Assembly: GCF_900104575.1 (NCBI RefSeq)
Contig: NZ_LT629731.1
Span: 3,512,557 to 3,576,556, forward strand
Direction: 5' to 3'
DNA: 64,000 nt
Source of the DNA: Bacillus tuaregi
Lineage (GTDB): Bacteria; Bacillota; Bacilli; Bacillales; Cytobacillaceae
A program made the translations under genes and the position numbers. Below are positions 37,826-47,141 of this stretch, piece by piece. Below the pieces are notes generated by a model, which worked only from the letters and a program-made list of their open reading frames with translations, made no database searches and was not told where the DNA came from. The first letter of the stretch is position 1. Each line of letters starts with the position of its first letter.

Positions 37826-38028
37826 CCATATCCCTCAAAAAAATAGATTTTTTTCTCCAAGCATGACTACCTTTGCAGCTTCATTGTTCTAAAATATACA
37901 GCTTTTCCCCTATTTATTCCGAATTTATTAGAGCTTGCTCAATAGATTACCATTTTCAATGCTCGCCATCTCCCTCTCGATTATGATAAGATTCTAGTTG
38001 CACAAAATAATAACAGGAGGACAGGTAG

Positions 38029-39063
38029 ATGACAAAGCTTCACGGTTTTATCGGTACATATACAAAAGGCAGCAGTGAAGGGATCTATTCCTTTGCCTTC
38101 GATACCCAATCAGGTCAAATTGATAAAATAAGCGTTGCTGCTAAAATAGAAAATCCAACATATCTAACTATCAGTCAAAACAAACAATATGTATACTCTG
38201 TAGCCAAAAACGGGGAAAATGGGGGTGTAGCAGCCTTTTCTCTTGATAGCAGGACAGGTGAATTACAATTTTTAAACCAACAAACCGAAAAAGGCTCACC
38301 ACCATGTCATGTTAGTGTTGACCAAAAAAACCAATATCTTTTGTCAAGCAATTATCATAAAGGGACGGTAGAAGCCTATGTAATTGATCCAGAGACAGGG
38401 GAAATCCAAGAAAATCCTTCCGTTATCAAACATAAGGGTGCAGATGATGACCAACAGCCACACACACACTACGCGGCCTTTACACCTGACGAAAAATATC
38501 TAACCGTCATCGATTTGGGCATCGATATGTTGATTACCTATCAATTGATGAATAATCAACTGGTTAAAGCCGCTGAACTTTCCTTTTCAAAAGGTAGCGG
38601 TCCACGCCACCTTGCCTTTCATCCAAACGGAAGGTATGCGTATGTCATGACCGAATTCAGCTCAGAGGTTATTGGATTGCAATATACTCCAGAAAATGGA
38701 TCCTTTGAAATAATGCAAACCATTCCAACGATTCCAGCTGATTTCATAGAGAATAATCAAGGCAGTGCTATTCAGATATCCACCGACGGTCGCTTTGTTT
38801 ATGCAGGAAATCGTGGACATAATAGTATAGCTGTTTTTAGCATCGACGCTGAATCAGGCAAGCTAACCTTTGTGGAGCATATTTCAACTGCAGGAGATTG
38901 GCCACGTGACTTTTCACTCGATCCGACAGAAGAATTTATCATTGCCTCTAATCAGGAGTCAAGTAATCTGGCTATTTTCAAACGAGATACTGCAACAGGC
39001 AGGCTAACCTTACTTCAATCGGACATCACCGTTCCACATCCGGTTTGTGTAAAATTCATCTAA
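38029..39063 (+). CDS. Lactonase family beta-propeller (6-phosphogluconolactonase-like)
   Basis: A 344-residue seven-bladed propeller starting HGFIGTYTKGSSEGIY, with repeated blade motifs such as HVSVDQKNQYLLSSNYHKGTV, PRHLAFHPNGRYAYVMTE and PRDFSLDPTEEFIIASNQ. It matches the Pgl/YkgB type that hydrolyses 6-phosphogluconolactone in the pentose phosphate pathway. No signal peptide, so it is cytoplasmic. ACAGGAGGACAGG precedes the ATG. The exact substrate is inferred from the family. Confidence 0.85.
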   Translation: MTKLHGFIGTYTKGSSEGIYSFAFDTQSGQIDKISVAAKIENPTYLTISQNKQYVYSVAKNGENGGVAAFSLDSRTGELQFLNQQTEKGSPPCHVSVDQKNQYLLSSNYHKGTVEAYVIDPETGEIQENPSVIKHKGADDDQQPHTHYAAFTPDEKYLTVIDLGIDMLITYQLMNNQLVKAAELSFSKGSGPRHLAFHPNGRYAYVMTEFSSEVIGLQYTPENGSFEIMQTIPTIPADFIENNQGSAIQISTDGRFVYAGNRGHNSIAVFSIDAESGKLTFVEHISTAGDWPRDFSLDPTEEFIIASNQESSNLAIFKRDTATGRLTLLQSDITVPHPVCVKFI

Positions 39064-39065
39064 CA

Positions 39066-39105
39066 AAAAAATCGGGAAGTGCTTTAGAGCACCTCCCGAT
39101 TTTTT
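39066..39105. terminator. Convergent terminator (lactonase / yhbH)
   Basis: AAAAATCGGGA-A-GTGCT pairs with AGCAC-C-TCCCGATTTTT around TTAG, with long A- and T-runs. Confidence 0.9.
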
Positions 39106-40277
39106 TAGGCATACTGCTTTTTCTCCTCTTCGTTTCTAAAGAAAGCCTTCATCGCATGAAATACATCTGCTTTTTGCTTGAGGATATAATATTTGAAGTG
39201 TTCATTTTTAATATTTTTGTAGGCTGACATAAGTGTCGAATGTCTATTATACTGATTAACCTCTCCATATCCAAACATGCTTGATACCTTAATTAATTCT
39301 TCAACCAACTTCACACAGCGAGCATTATCAGAGGTCAAATTATCACCATCTGAGAAATGAAATGGATAAATATTATAGCGGTTTGGATGATATTTTTCCT
39401 CAACCAACTCAAGCGCTTTTCGATAGGCAGATGAACAAATCGTCCCGCCACTTTCTCCTCTTGAGAAGAAATCCTCTTCCGATACAACCCTAGCTTCCGT
39501 GTGGTGGGCAATAAACTCAATTTCCACGGTTTCATATTTAGAGCGTAAAAACCTTGTCATCCAAAAGAAAAAGCTCCTTGCCATATACTTTTCCCAGATT
39601 CCCATACTGCCACTTGTGTCCATCATCGCAAGCACAACTGCCTTTGAATCAGGTTTTATGATTTCGTTCCACGTTTTAAATTTCAAATCCTCTTTATAAA
39701 TAGGATGAAATTTAGGTGTTCCCTTCATTGCATTTCGTTTAAAAGCAGACATCATTGTCCTTTTCTTATCGATATTGCCCATTAAACCTGTTTTTCGAAT
39801 ATCATTAAATTCAATATCCTCCACGATATTTTCCTGTAATTCTTTTTTCTTTAAATTTGGAAGCTCTAATTGTTTAAATAAAGCCTCTTCCAATTCCATC
39901 AACGAAACCTCAGCTTCAAAATAATCCTCTCCAGGCTGGTCTCCTGCACCTTGACCCTTACCAGGCCCCTTCTTTCCATCCGAACCATCACGGGCTACTA
40001 CATCTCCAACCTTGCTGTCCCCGTCGCCTTGACCCACATGTTTGTTTTTATCATAGTTATAGCGGATTTTGTATTCATCAAGAGAACGAATCGGTATTTT
40101 TACCACTTCTCGGCCGTTTGACATTATGATGCTTTCTTCAGTAATTAGATCTGGGAGATTATTTCGAATCGCTTCTTGAACTTTTTCCTGATGCCGCTGT
40201 TGGTCATCGTGGCCTTTGCGATGGAGGGACCAATCTTCTTTCGAAATCACAAATTGATGGTTATTCTTATCGCTCAT
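39105..40277 (-). CDS. yhbH: Sporulation protein YhbH (DUF444, VWA-like)
   Basis: A 390-residue protein with a basic, Gly/Asp-rich N-terminal half and a C-terminal von Willebrand A-like domain with the metal site MMDTSGSMG near 214. It ends with [12 protein letters not shown] and [14 protein letters not shown]. It is the YhbH/YeaH family, encoded next to the PrkA kinase across many bacteria. In B. subtilis it belongs to the mother-cell sporulation programme. AAGGAGGGG precedes the ATG at 40277. It lies 317 bp downstream of prkA with a terminator between. Confidence 0.93.
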   Translation of the reverse strand: MSDKNNHQFVISKEDWSLHRKGHDDQQRHQEKVQEAIRNNLPDLITEESIIMSNGREVVKIPIRSLDEYKIRYNYDKNKHVGQGDGDSKVGDVVARDGSDGKKGPGKGQGAGDQPGEDYFEAEVSLMELEEALFKQLELPNLKKKELQENIVEDIEFNDIRKTGLMGNIDKKRTMMSAFKRNAMKGTPKFHPIYKEDLKFKTWNEIIKPDSKAVVLAMMDTSGSMGIWEKYMARSFFFWMTRFLRSKYETVEIEFIAHHTEARVVSEEDFFSRGESGGTICSSAYRKALELVEEKYHPNRYNIYPFHFSDGDNLTSDNARCVKLVEELIKVSSMFGYGEVNQYNRHSTLMSAYKNIKNEHFKYYILKQKADVFHAMKAFFRNEEEKKQYA

Positions 40278-40502
40278 TTCAACCCCTCCTTAAAAATATT
40301 TTGCTATTTTCTGCACATTTTCACCTAACATTCATACAATATCCCGAGTGAAAAATTCAGATAAAACGGTGGATTACTCTATCATATGCGAGAAGACAAA
40401 ATAGTTTACAAATTATTTTGATAATGGGGTATTTACCTAAGGAAAAAGACAAGTCTCCTAACAAAATGATGATTAGATTCATTCGAATAGAAGACCAAAA
40501 TA

Positions 40503-40538
40503 AAAACCCGGTACTATTTTTTACACCGGGTTTTTATT
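40503..40538 (-). terminator. Terminator between prkA and yhbH
   Basis: AAAAACCCGGT and ACCGGGTTTTT form an 11-bp stem. It may be partial, allowing some read-through from prkA into yhbH. Confidence 0.85.
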
Positions 40539-40594
40539 GCTATTCATCCATCTAAATAACGAGAAACCTTTCTGGGTATGAAACTACTATGTTC

Positions 40595-42490
40595 TTAACG
40601 GTTTAATAAGCTGCCGACATAGCGCAATAATTCATTGGCAGAGGTTGAATTATAACCATGCTCATCGATTAATCTCGCCACCACTTCATTTACCTTCTTC
40701 AGCTGCTGTTCATCCGGCGTTTTTGTCGAGGTTGTAATTTTGACTACATCCTTTAAATCAGCAAACAGCTTTTTCTGAATAGCCTCGCGGAGACGATCAT
40801 GTGAATTGTAGTCGAACCGTTTTCCTTTACGTGCATAGGCAGAAATACGAATTAAAATTTCTTCACGGAATGCTTTCTTTGCGTTTTCAGAGATGCCAAT
40901 CTGCTCCTCAATCGAGCGCATCAGCTTCTCATCCGGATTAATTTCCTCACCTGTGAGCGGGTCACGCAGCTTAATCTTATTGCAATAAGCTTCAACATTG
41001 TCTAAATAGTTATCCATCAATGTTTTCGCCGACTCTTCATAGGAATAGACAAATGCCTTTTGTACTTCTTTCTTAGCGATGTCATCATATTCCTTACGTG
41101 CGAGTGAAATATAATTCAAGTAACGTTCCCGTAACTCTGCTGTTATGGATGGATGCTGATCCAAGCCTTCTTTTAAGGAACGAAGGACATCTAAAGCATT
41201 GATGCTTGTCATTTCTTTTCGGATAATAGTAGAAGAAATGCGATTAATAACATAACGAGGGTCGATGCCGCTCATTCCTTCATCTGTATATTCCTTTTTT
41301 AACTCTTCTACATCTGCACGATTATAGCCTTCAACATTTTCACCATCATAAAGACGCATTTTCTTTACTAGATCAATATCACCTTTTTTAGGCTCCTTTA
41401 ATCTAGTAAGAATGGTAAACATTGCAGCCACCTTCAATGTATGCGGAGCAATGTGAACATCCGAAACATCACTTTCACGAATCATTTTTTCATAGATTTT
41501 CTCTTCTTCCGTTACCTTCAAATTATATGGGATCGGCATAACAATGATTCTGGAATGCAGGGCCTCATTCTTCTTATTCGAAATAAAAGAACGGTATTCC
41601 GTTTCATTCGTATGAGCGACAATTAACTCATCTGCACTTATGAGAGCGAATCTTCCTGCCTTAAAATTCCCCTCCTGTGTCAGTGACAGCAGGTGCCAGA
41701 GAAACTTCTCATCACATTTTAACATTTCCTGGAATTCCATCATTCCCCGGTTTGCTTTATTGAGCTCTCCATCAAATCGATAGGCTCGTGGATCTGACTC
41801 CGAACCGTATTCAGCAATGGTAGAAAAGTCAATGCTGCCAGTTAAATCAGCAATATCCTGTGATTTTGGATCAGATGGACTGAAGGTACCAATTCCAACC
41901 CGGCGGTCCTCAGAGAAAAAGACTCTCTCAACCATCACATCTTCGATCCGACCGTCATACTCCTGCTCTAAACGCATCAAATTTAGCGGTGATAGATTCC
42001 CTTCAATCCGAATGCCATATTCATCATAAAAGTCCTTACGCAAATGATGTGGGATCAAATGAAGCGGGTCTTCATGCATGGGGCAGCCTTTAATACCATA
42101 GACAGCGCCTCTATCAGAAAGAGAATACGCTTCTAAGCCTCTCTTTAACATCGTGACCAGCGTAGATTTACCACCACTGACAGGTCCCATTAACAGTAGA
42201 ATCCGTTTCCGAACATCCAGGCGTTTCGCAGAAGGATGGAAATATTCTTCTACTAATCTTTCTAAAGCCTCTTCTAAACCAAACAGCTGATTTGAGAAAA
42301 ATTTATATCTTTTATGTCCATTGGCTTCTTCAACACCCGAATCCTTTATCATATTATAGACCCTTGAATGAGCCGACTGGGCAACCCATGGCTTCTCCTT
42401 AATAATCTCTAAGTATTCACTAAACGTACCTTCCCATTTAAGCATTTCCTCTTCTTTACGATATAGCTCGATTTTTTTTAATATATCCAT
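40595..42490 (-). CDS. prkA: Serine protein kinase / AAA+ protein PrkA
   Basis: A 631-residue protein starting MDILKKIELYRKEEE, with an AAA+ core (Walker A GPVSGGKST at 102-110) and a C-terminal kinase-like region. PrkA acts in the mother cell in sporulation; homologues (YeaG) help nutrient-starvation responses and have also been described as AAA+ ATPases. The ATG at 42490 follows GGGAGG by 5 nt and gives exactly the B. subtilis length. The frame stays open for 55 more codons upstream, but nothing supports a start there. Confidence 0.95.
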   Translation of the reverse strand: MDILKKIELYRKEEEMLKWEGTFSEYLEIIKEKPWVAQSAHSRVYNMIKDSGVEEANGHKRYKFFSNQLFGLEEALERLVEEYFHPSAKRLDVRKRILLLMGPVSGGKSTLVTMLKRGLEAYSLSDRGAVYGIKGCPMHEDPLHLIPHHLRKDFYDEYGIRIEGNLSPLNLMRLEQEYDGRIEDVMVERVFFSEDRRVGIGTFSPSDPKSQDIADLTGSIDFSTIAEYGSESDPRAYRFDGELNKANRGMMEFQEMLKCDEKFLWHLLSLTQEGNFKAGRFALISADELIVAHTNETEYRSFISNKKNEALHSRIIVMPIPYNLKVTEEEKIYEKMIRESDVSDVHIAPHTLKVAAMFTILTRLKEPKKGDIDLVKKMRLYDGENVEGYNRADVEELKKEYTDEGMSGIDPRYVINRISSTIIRKEMTSINALDVLRSLKEGLDQHPSITAELRERYLNYISLARKEYDDIAKKEVQKAFVYSYEESAKTLMDNYLDNVEAYCNKIKLRDPLTGEEINPDEKLMRSIEEQIGISENAKKAFREEILIRISAYARKGKRFDYNSHDRLREAIQKKLFADLKDVVKITTSTKTPDEQQLKKVNEVVARLIDEHGYNSTSANELLRYVGSLLNR

Positions 42491-42782
42491 ATGGACCTCC
42501 CCTGTCGCATTATCCCAATTTACTGGCCAAAAACCTTCTGCCTGTAAAAGTCCGAGCAAGCTCCAACCACCAAATAAAAAACGCTTCTTATGATTTGTCA
42601 CCATCATCAAGGGCAGATTCGTTCCTGCTATGATGAAAGTTTCACTTTTTTCCAAGCTGATTAATACAATGTATGCTTAGTTAAGTGGCAACATGCCTAA
42701 AAAGGAGAATCAACTTGGCCAAGAAAAGAAAGGTATAGTTCTTTATTTATGCTGGAAATGAAAAATAATGATTACTATCATC
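42491..42782. other. prkA leader and promoter region
   Basis: No gene is supported here. The 165 bp next to prkA are open in frame with it and encode a Trp/Gly-rich stretch without a start signal. The rest is A+T rich, leading into repeat copy 2. Confidence 0.4.
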
Positions 42783-42975
42783 AAATTCGCCCGTCGAATT
42801 TGCGTCCGGATTTACCTGTGCTCGCTCGGGTAAACTACCTTTAAAAAATCGCATGACATCCGCCGGAGGCTTAACTTCATTCAGCCGGGGTTTGAACCCC
42901 CACTTGTAGAAGCGGCGGACTTCTGTACCTGTCGCAAGCTTTCGGTACAAAAAGCATTTGCTGAATGAAGTTAAA
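42783..42975 (+). repeat. Dispersed hairpin-rich repeat, copy 2
   Basis: A 193-bp copy between prkA and the 30-residue peptide gene. It has both 5' hairpins, the GGGGTTTGAACCCC palindrome and the GTACC...GGTAC module, and both outer arms. It lacks about 32 bp between the palindrome and the CCACTT hairpin seen in copy 3. Confidence 0.92.
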
Positions 42976-43067
42976 TTCATCTCTCAAAAATATCTGCCGA
43001 AAGAGATAATATGTATACTAGCAAAATCACCAACTATTTTATTTCTTGAAAATTTTCTAACATTGCA

Positions 43068-43096
43068 TTCACAGACTTTTTAGAATAGGCTATAAT
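43068..43096 (+). promoter_or_regulatory. Sigma-A-type promoter of the 30-residue peptide gene
   Basis: TTCACA at 43068-43073 and TATAAT at 43091-43096 are exactly 17 bp apart. Confidence 0.6.
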
Positions 43097-43154
43097 TAAT
43101 CTGTCTAAATATATTATTCTTTCTCATCAATTATTAAAGGAGGCCTACATACCA

Positions 43155-43247
43155 ATGGGGACGATCCTTGTTCTTGGCGTAATGGTTACTTTCCTTGCTG
43201 CTATCTTTACAGCAGGTTATAATGACAAACCTAAAGTGACAAAGTAA
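43155..43247 (+). CDS. 30-residue putative membrane peptide
   Basis: A short frame starting MGTILVLGVMVTFLAAIFTAG, one long hydrophobic helix, with a polar end YNDKPKVTK. AAAGGAGG lies 11 nt before the ATG, a good promoter lies 60 bp upstream and a perfect terminator follows at once, so this is a complete small transcription unit. The family is unknown to me; similar single-helix peptides occur in bacilli. Confidence 0.75.
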   Translation: MGTILVLGVMVTFLAAIFTAGYNDKPKVTK

Positions 43248-43260
43248 GAAAGAGAAAAAA

Positions 43261-43283
43261 GGCCGCAATCTGCGGCCTTTTTT
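43261..43283. terminator. Convergent terminator (peptide gene / nitroreductase)
   Basis: GGCCGCA, ATC and TGCGGCC form a perfect stem flanked by A6 and T6. Confidence 0.92.
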
Positions 43284-44032
43284 CATTTTAGATTTAATCC
43301 ATGTTTATTAATAAATTCATGCATATACATTCTTGATTGCTTCTCGAAGGTACCTGCCATCTGACAGGTCCAGGTATCCTCACGCTTTCCCTTTGTTCGT
43401 TCATGATAGTAACGAGAAATTACCTTATTATACTCCTCCAGCTGCTGTTGATAAACAGCTTCATCCTGCTCATACTCATTTTCATGGTAGATGTTAGCTA
43501 ATGGAAGCCTTGGCTTTTGATCTGTGAGTTTTTCCGGATATCCTACTGCCATACCAAACAATGGGATTACTCTTTTCGGTGTCTTCAATAGCTCACAGAC
43601 CTCATCCAATTGATTGCGAATTCCGCCAATATAGCAGATGCCTAAACCAAGTGATTCAGCAGCAATCGCCGCATTTTGGGCAGCGAGCGCGGCATCTATT
43701 AACATGACCATAAACTTTTCCGTACTCTCAATCGAATCCACCACTTCTTTATTTTCCATAGCACCCGCCATTTCATGACGATGTAAATCACCGCAAAAAA
43801 CAAAGAAATGACCGTTTTTTTCCACATAACTCTGATTTCCACTCAGCTCTGCTAATTTCTTTTTCTTTGCAGGATCTGTAATCCCAATAATGGAGTATGC
43901 TTGAACATAGCTTGATGTTGAAGCCGCCTGTGCACTTGTTACAATTAACTCGATTTGTTCCTTCGTTAATGGCTTGTCCTGTAGCTTACGAATCGAACGG
44001 TGGGCAAGCAAGGTTTCAATTATTTGATTCAT
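43283..44032 (-). CDS. NADPH-dependent FMN oxidoreductase, NfrA/NfsA-type nitroreductase
   Basis: A 249-residue flavoprotein starting MNQIIETLLAHRSIRKLQDK, with the FMN-binding HRSIR near 11, SAQAASTSSYVQAY near 33 and GICYIGGIRNQ near 131. It matches the length and order of B. subtilis NfrA/YcnD. Such enzymes reduce FMN, nitroaromatics and quinones. The ATG at 44032 has AAAGGA upstream. A longer frame reaches 44221, but its first 63 codons read through repeat copy 3 and are not real. Confidence 0.88.
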   Translation of the reverse strand: MNQIIETLLAHRSIRKLQDKPLTKEQIELIVTSAQAASTSSYVQAYSIIGITDPAKKKKLAELSGNQSYVEKNGHFFVFCGDLHRHEMAGAMENKEVVDSIESTEKFMVMLIDAALAAQNAAIAAESLGLGICYIGGIRNQLDEVCELLKTPKRVIPLFGMAVGYPEKLTDQKPRLPLANIYHENEYEQDEAVYQQQLEEYNKVISRYYHERTKGKREDTWTCQMAGTFEKQSRMYMHEFINKHGLNLK

Positions 44033-44126
44033 GATAATCATCCTTTTAATATGTATTGATACCCTTATGATAACGAAGATAGCAAAAAAAATGAAACAAA
44101 ACCGACAGAATAATTCAATTTTTATC

Positions 44127-44349
44127 AAATTCACCCGTCGAATTTGCGTCCGGATTACCTGAGCTCGCTCGGGTAAACTACCTTTAAAAAATCGCATGAC
44201 TCGCCGGAGGCTTAACTTCATTCAGCCGGGGTTTGAACCCCCACTGAATCGAAGTACGATTTGCATTCATCCCCCACTTGTAGAAGTGGAGGACTTCTGT
44301 ACCTGTCGCAAGTTTTCGGTACAAAAGGCATTTGCTGAATGAAGTTAAA
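44127..44349 (+). repeat. Dispersed hairpin-rich repeat, copy 3 (most complete)
   Basis: A 223-bp copy between the nitroreductase and trmL genes, carrying every module: two 5' hairpins, the left arm CTTAACTTCATTCAG, the GGGG/CCCC palindrome, the TGAATC...GATTTGCATTCA stretch, the CCACTT/AAGTGG hairpin, GTACC...GGTAC, and the right arm CTGAATGAAGTTAA. Confidence 0.93.
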
Positions 44350-44380
44350 CAAAAAGGAACCCTATCATAGGTTCCTTTAC

Positions 44381-44854
44381 TTAGGTTAAATGAATATAGT
44401 TCTGCTGACGAAGGACTTCATATATAAGTACCGCAGCTGAATTAGATAGGTTCAGGGAACTGACATTTTCTGTCATCGGAATTCTTAATGCCCTTTCCCG
44501 ATTGTTTTCAATGATATCCTTTGGCAGACCTGTCGTTTCTTTTCCAAAAATAAAATAATAATCCTTTTCAGTGTTACTGAAGTCAAATGAAGAATGAGAC
44601 TTAGTACCGTACTTCGTTAAATAATAGACCTCACCGTCTTTATTCTGCTCAAAAAATGTCTCTATTGAATCATAATAAATAATTTGAACAAATTCCCAAT
44701 AATCAAGACCTGCCCTTTTCAGCCTTTTATCATCCGTCGAGAAGCCAAGCGGACGAATTAAATGTAGGGTTGTGTCAGTAGCCGCACAGGTACGGGCTAT
44801 ATTCCCTGTATTTGCAGGAAGCTCTGGTTGGAATAAAACTACATGAACTGCCAA
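44381..44854 (-). CDS. trmL: tRNA (cytidine(34)-2'-O)-methyltransferase
   Basis: A 157-residue SPOUT enzyme: VVLFQPELPANTGNIARTC at the start, FGKETTGLPKDII near 100 and the knot MTENVSSLNLSNSAAVLIYE near the end. It methylates the wobble base of certain Leu tRNAs. The name cspR is used in older Bacillus annotations. It is a single leftward gene. Confidence 0.93.
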   Translation of the reverse strand: MAVHVVLFQPELPANTGNIARTCAATDTTLHLIRPLGFSTDDKRLKRAGLDYWEFVQIIYYDSIETFFEQNKDGEVYYLTKYGTKSHSSFDFSNTEKDYYFIFGKETTGLPKDIIENNRERALRIPMTENVSSLNLSNSAAVLIYEVLRQQNYIHLT

Positions 44855-44921
44855 TTTTTTTCACCTCTAAGATAAACTCTATATGATATTATACCATCCA
44901 GTTTTCCCGACACAAGAAGGA

Positions 44922-45818
44922 TTACTTTTTAGCACCTTTATCATCAACAATGCTTAAAAACTTATATTTAATATTAGGTGTATAAGCCGTCGAGTCTTCA
45001 TATGCCCAATATCGCATTCGACTATTAAAGGTATGGGCATTAACAAGCGGCATTCCTTCAGCGTCCCGACCGGTTACAATCGTTGTATGATTAAATCGCC
45101 CATCGCCCTCAAAGTCGTAGCAAATAACGTCTCCTAATAATAGTTGGTCAGGACTAGACACTTCTTGTGCTCTTAAGCCTACTTTAGAATTTGGCAGGAA
45201 CCACCTTAATGAGTTGGCAACCGTCCAGCTATAGCTCCAATTCTGATTCTGCATCCACCAGCCGCTACTTCTATTCGGGTATCCTCGCATTTGCGCTCCG
45301 CCGGCATGCAGACATTGCGAAATGTAATTCGTACAATCCACATCAAATTTTTTATAGGCTGGATTAAAATCATTCCACCATCTTTCTGCATATTGAACAG
45401 CCTTTAAACGATCATAATGAAAAAGCTTCCTATCCTCCCGCACATCGACCTCCAAATTAGGAGAATGATCCACTTTACTATCATTCAAATGAAAGGGATT
45501 AAACTCCTCATCATGGACTAGATCACCTTTATAAAATTCAGCCAGTCTATTTTCAATCTCTTCTTCTAAATAAAGCCGTTTGTTCTGCTTGATAAAATAA
45601 CGAAAATGCACCTGATAGCTGACTTTTTCGACATCACCTGTTACCGGTTCGACTTTCGTAATGGTTCCTTTCGCATTCACTTTTATCATCTCTGCTGAAC
45701 GGCGATTTAGGCTATTTCGTTTTCGTTCTATTTTTTCACAAGATGAAATTGGATTCCTCTCTCCTGACACACATTGCTGAACCCGCCCCTCAAGCCATTT
45801 AGATAGCTGCTGCCGCAT
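44922..45818 (-). CDS. yhbB: Amidase-domain protein YhbB
   Basis: A 298-residue protein with an N-terminal helical and beta part (about 1-130) and a C-terminal amidase_6 cysteine peptidase-like domain: catalytic Cys in DCTNYISQ near 162, GWWMQNQNWSYSWT near 186 and catalytic His in FNHTTIVTG near 243. Family members are thought to act on cell wall peptides. No clear signal peptide is visible. GAGAGGGG precedes the ATG. It matches B. subtilis YhbB, next to queG (yhbA). Confidence 0.86.
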   Translation of the reverse strand: MRQQLSKWLEGRVQQCVSGERNPISSCEKIERKRNSLNRRSAEMIKVNAKGTITKVEPVTGDVEKVSYQVHFRYFIKQNKRLYLEEEIENRLAEFYKGDLVHDEEFNPFHLNDSKVDHSPNLEVDVREDRKLFHYDRLKAVQYAERWWNDFNPAYKKFDVDCTNYISQCLHAGGAQMRGYPNRSSGWWMQNQNWSYSWTVANSLRWFLPNSKVGLRAQEVSSPDQLLLGDVICYDFEGDGRFNHTTIVTGRDAEGMPLVNAHTFNSRMRYWAYEDSTAYTPNIKYKFLSIVDDKGAKK

Positions 45819-45940
45819 ATTCCCACACCCCTCTCGTTCTAATGTATATGTAAGGAGGCGATTATCTTGATTAAAGGTTGGGATTTGGATTTGCCGAGAA
45901 ATTACCAGACAGGTTATCTCCTGAAAAGGATCGTTATACT

Positions 45941-45976
45941 AAAAAAGGGCACAAGAACCGTTACGTTCCGCACCCT
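45941..45976 (-). terminator. Terminator after queG
   Basis: On the leftward strand GGGTGCGGAAC pairs imperfectly with GTTCTTGTGCCC around GTAACG and is followed by six U residues. Confidence 0.65.
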
Positions 45977-45992
45977 ATTTGCTTTACATTAC

Positions 45993-47114
45993 TTACCCTA
46001 GCCATTTTTCAATTTCCTCTTTCACTGCCTCGTCGGTTTCGTTCTCAAATACCTTTTCTAACGCCGTTCTTGAGCTAGTGGCGTCGATTTTTCCAATTGC
46101 CCATGCTGCGGTTTGACGCATCATCGGGCGCTGGTCATGTTGAAGGATTTCAACTAAATCCGTCAAAGCTGTTTTGTCTTTAAAATGGGCTAAGGCCAGC
46201 ACTGCATTACGCTGGATTGGATTTTTCCCCCGCCATGCACCTGATATATGACCAAAGTTTTCTTTAAACTGCCGGTTGCTCAAACCTAGCAACGGCTTTA
46301 ACAGCGGCTTCGCAATGTCTGGCTCAGGCTCCACTTCCTCGTGAAAATGAAAATCCCTTCCTTTATTAACAGGACAGGCCGTTTGACACGAATCACAGCC
46401 GTAGAGACGGTTTCCAATTTTCTCTCGGTACTCCTCTGGAATCGCCCCTTTTGTTTGCGTTAAAAAGGAAATACAGCGCTGTGCATTAATTTGTCCTCCT
46501 GCGACAAGGGCACCAGTCGGACATGCATCAAGACATTTGCGGCAAGTCCCGCATTGATCCTCCAACGGAATATCTGGTTCAAATGGGATGCTAGTAATCA
46601 TCTCACCTAAATAGACATATGAACCAAATTCCGGCGTTAGAATCCCACAATTTTTCCCGCTCCAGCCAATTCCGGCCCGCTCGGCGACAGCTCGGTCTGA
46701 CAACTCTCCGGTATCCACCATTGATTTAAGCTCTGCTTCCGGTAGCCTTTCTCGAATAAAAGCCTCCAGCTTCTCAAGTCGTTTCCGGAGTACAATATGA
46801 TAATCAAGCCCCCAGGATGCCCGTGCGAAAATCCCCCGCCTCTCCCCTTCCTTGCTGACAGGACGATCTTTCATTTTGGAGGGGTAGGCAACGGCAATGG
46901 CAATGATTGATTTCGCACCGGGCAATATAAGACTAGGGTCAATTCTTTTCTCAATATCCGGCTCTTCAAAGCCTGATTGATAGTTTAACTCGCGCTGTCG
47001 TATCAGACGGTTCTTTAATTCATCAAAAGGAGAAGCGGCTGCGAAACCAATCTTATCAATCCCAATGGATCGGCTATACTGAATAATTTCTTGTTTGAAC
47101 TCACTGTAATTCAT
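45993..47114 (-). CDS. queG: Epoxyqueuosine reductase QueG
   Basis: A 373-residue cobalamin and iron-sulfur enzyme with the active-site region MVDTGELSDRAVAERAGIGW near 130-150, two ferredoxin-like motifs (CGTCRKCLDACP near 187 and CDSCQTACP near 242) and C-terminal HEAT-like repeats (about 290-373). It reduces epoxyqueuosine to queuosine in tRNA. It is called yhbA in older B. subtilis naming. AGGAGGAG precedes the ATG at 47114; the longer frame starts within the binding site region. Confidence 0.94.
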   Translation of the reverse strand: MNYSEFKQEIIQYSRSIGIDKIGFAAASPFDELKNRLIRQRELNYQSGFEEPDIEKRIDPSLILPGAKSIIAIAVAYPSKMKDRPVSKEGERRGIFARASWGLDYHIVLRKRLEKLEAFIRERLPEAELKSMVDTGELSDRAVAERAGIGWSGKNCGILTPEFGSYVYLGEMITSIPFEPDIPLEDQCGTCRKCLDACPTGALVAGGQINAQRCISFLTQTKGAIPEEYREKIGNRLYGCDSCQTACPVNKGRDFHFHEEVEPEPDIAKPLLKPLLGLSNRQFKENFGHISGAWRGKNPIQRNAVLALAHFKDKTALTDLVEILQHDQRPMMRQTAAWAIGKIDATSSRTALEKVFENETDEAVKEEIEKWLG

Positions 47115-47141
47115 TAGATCTCCTCCTCTCATCTATAAATC

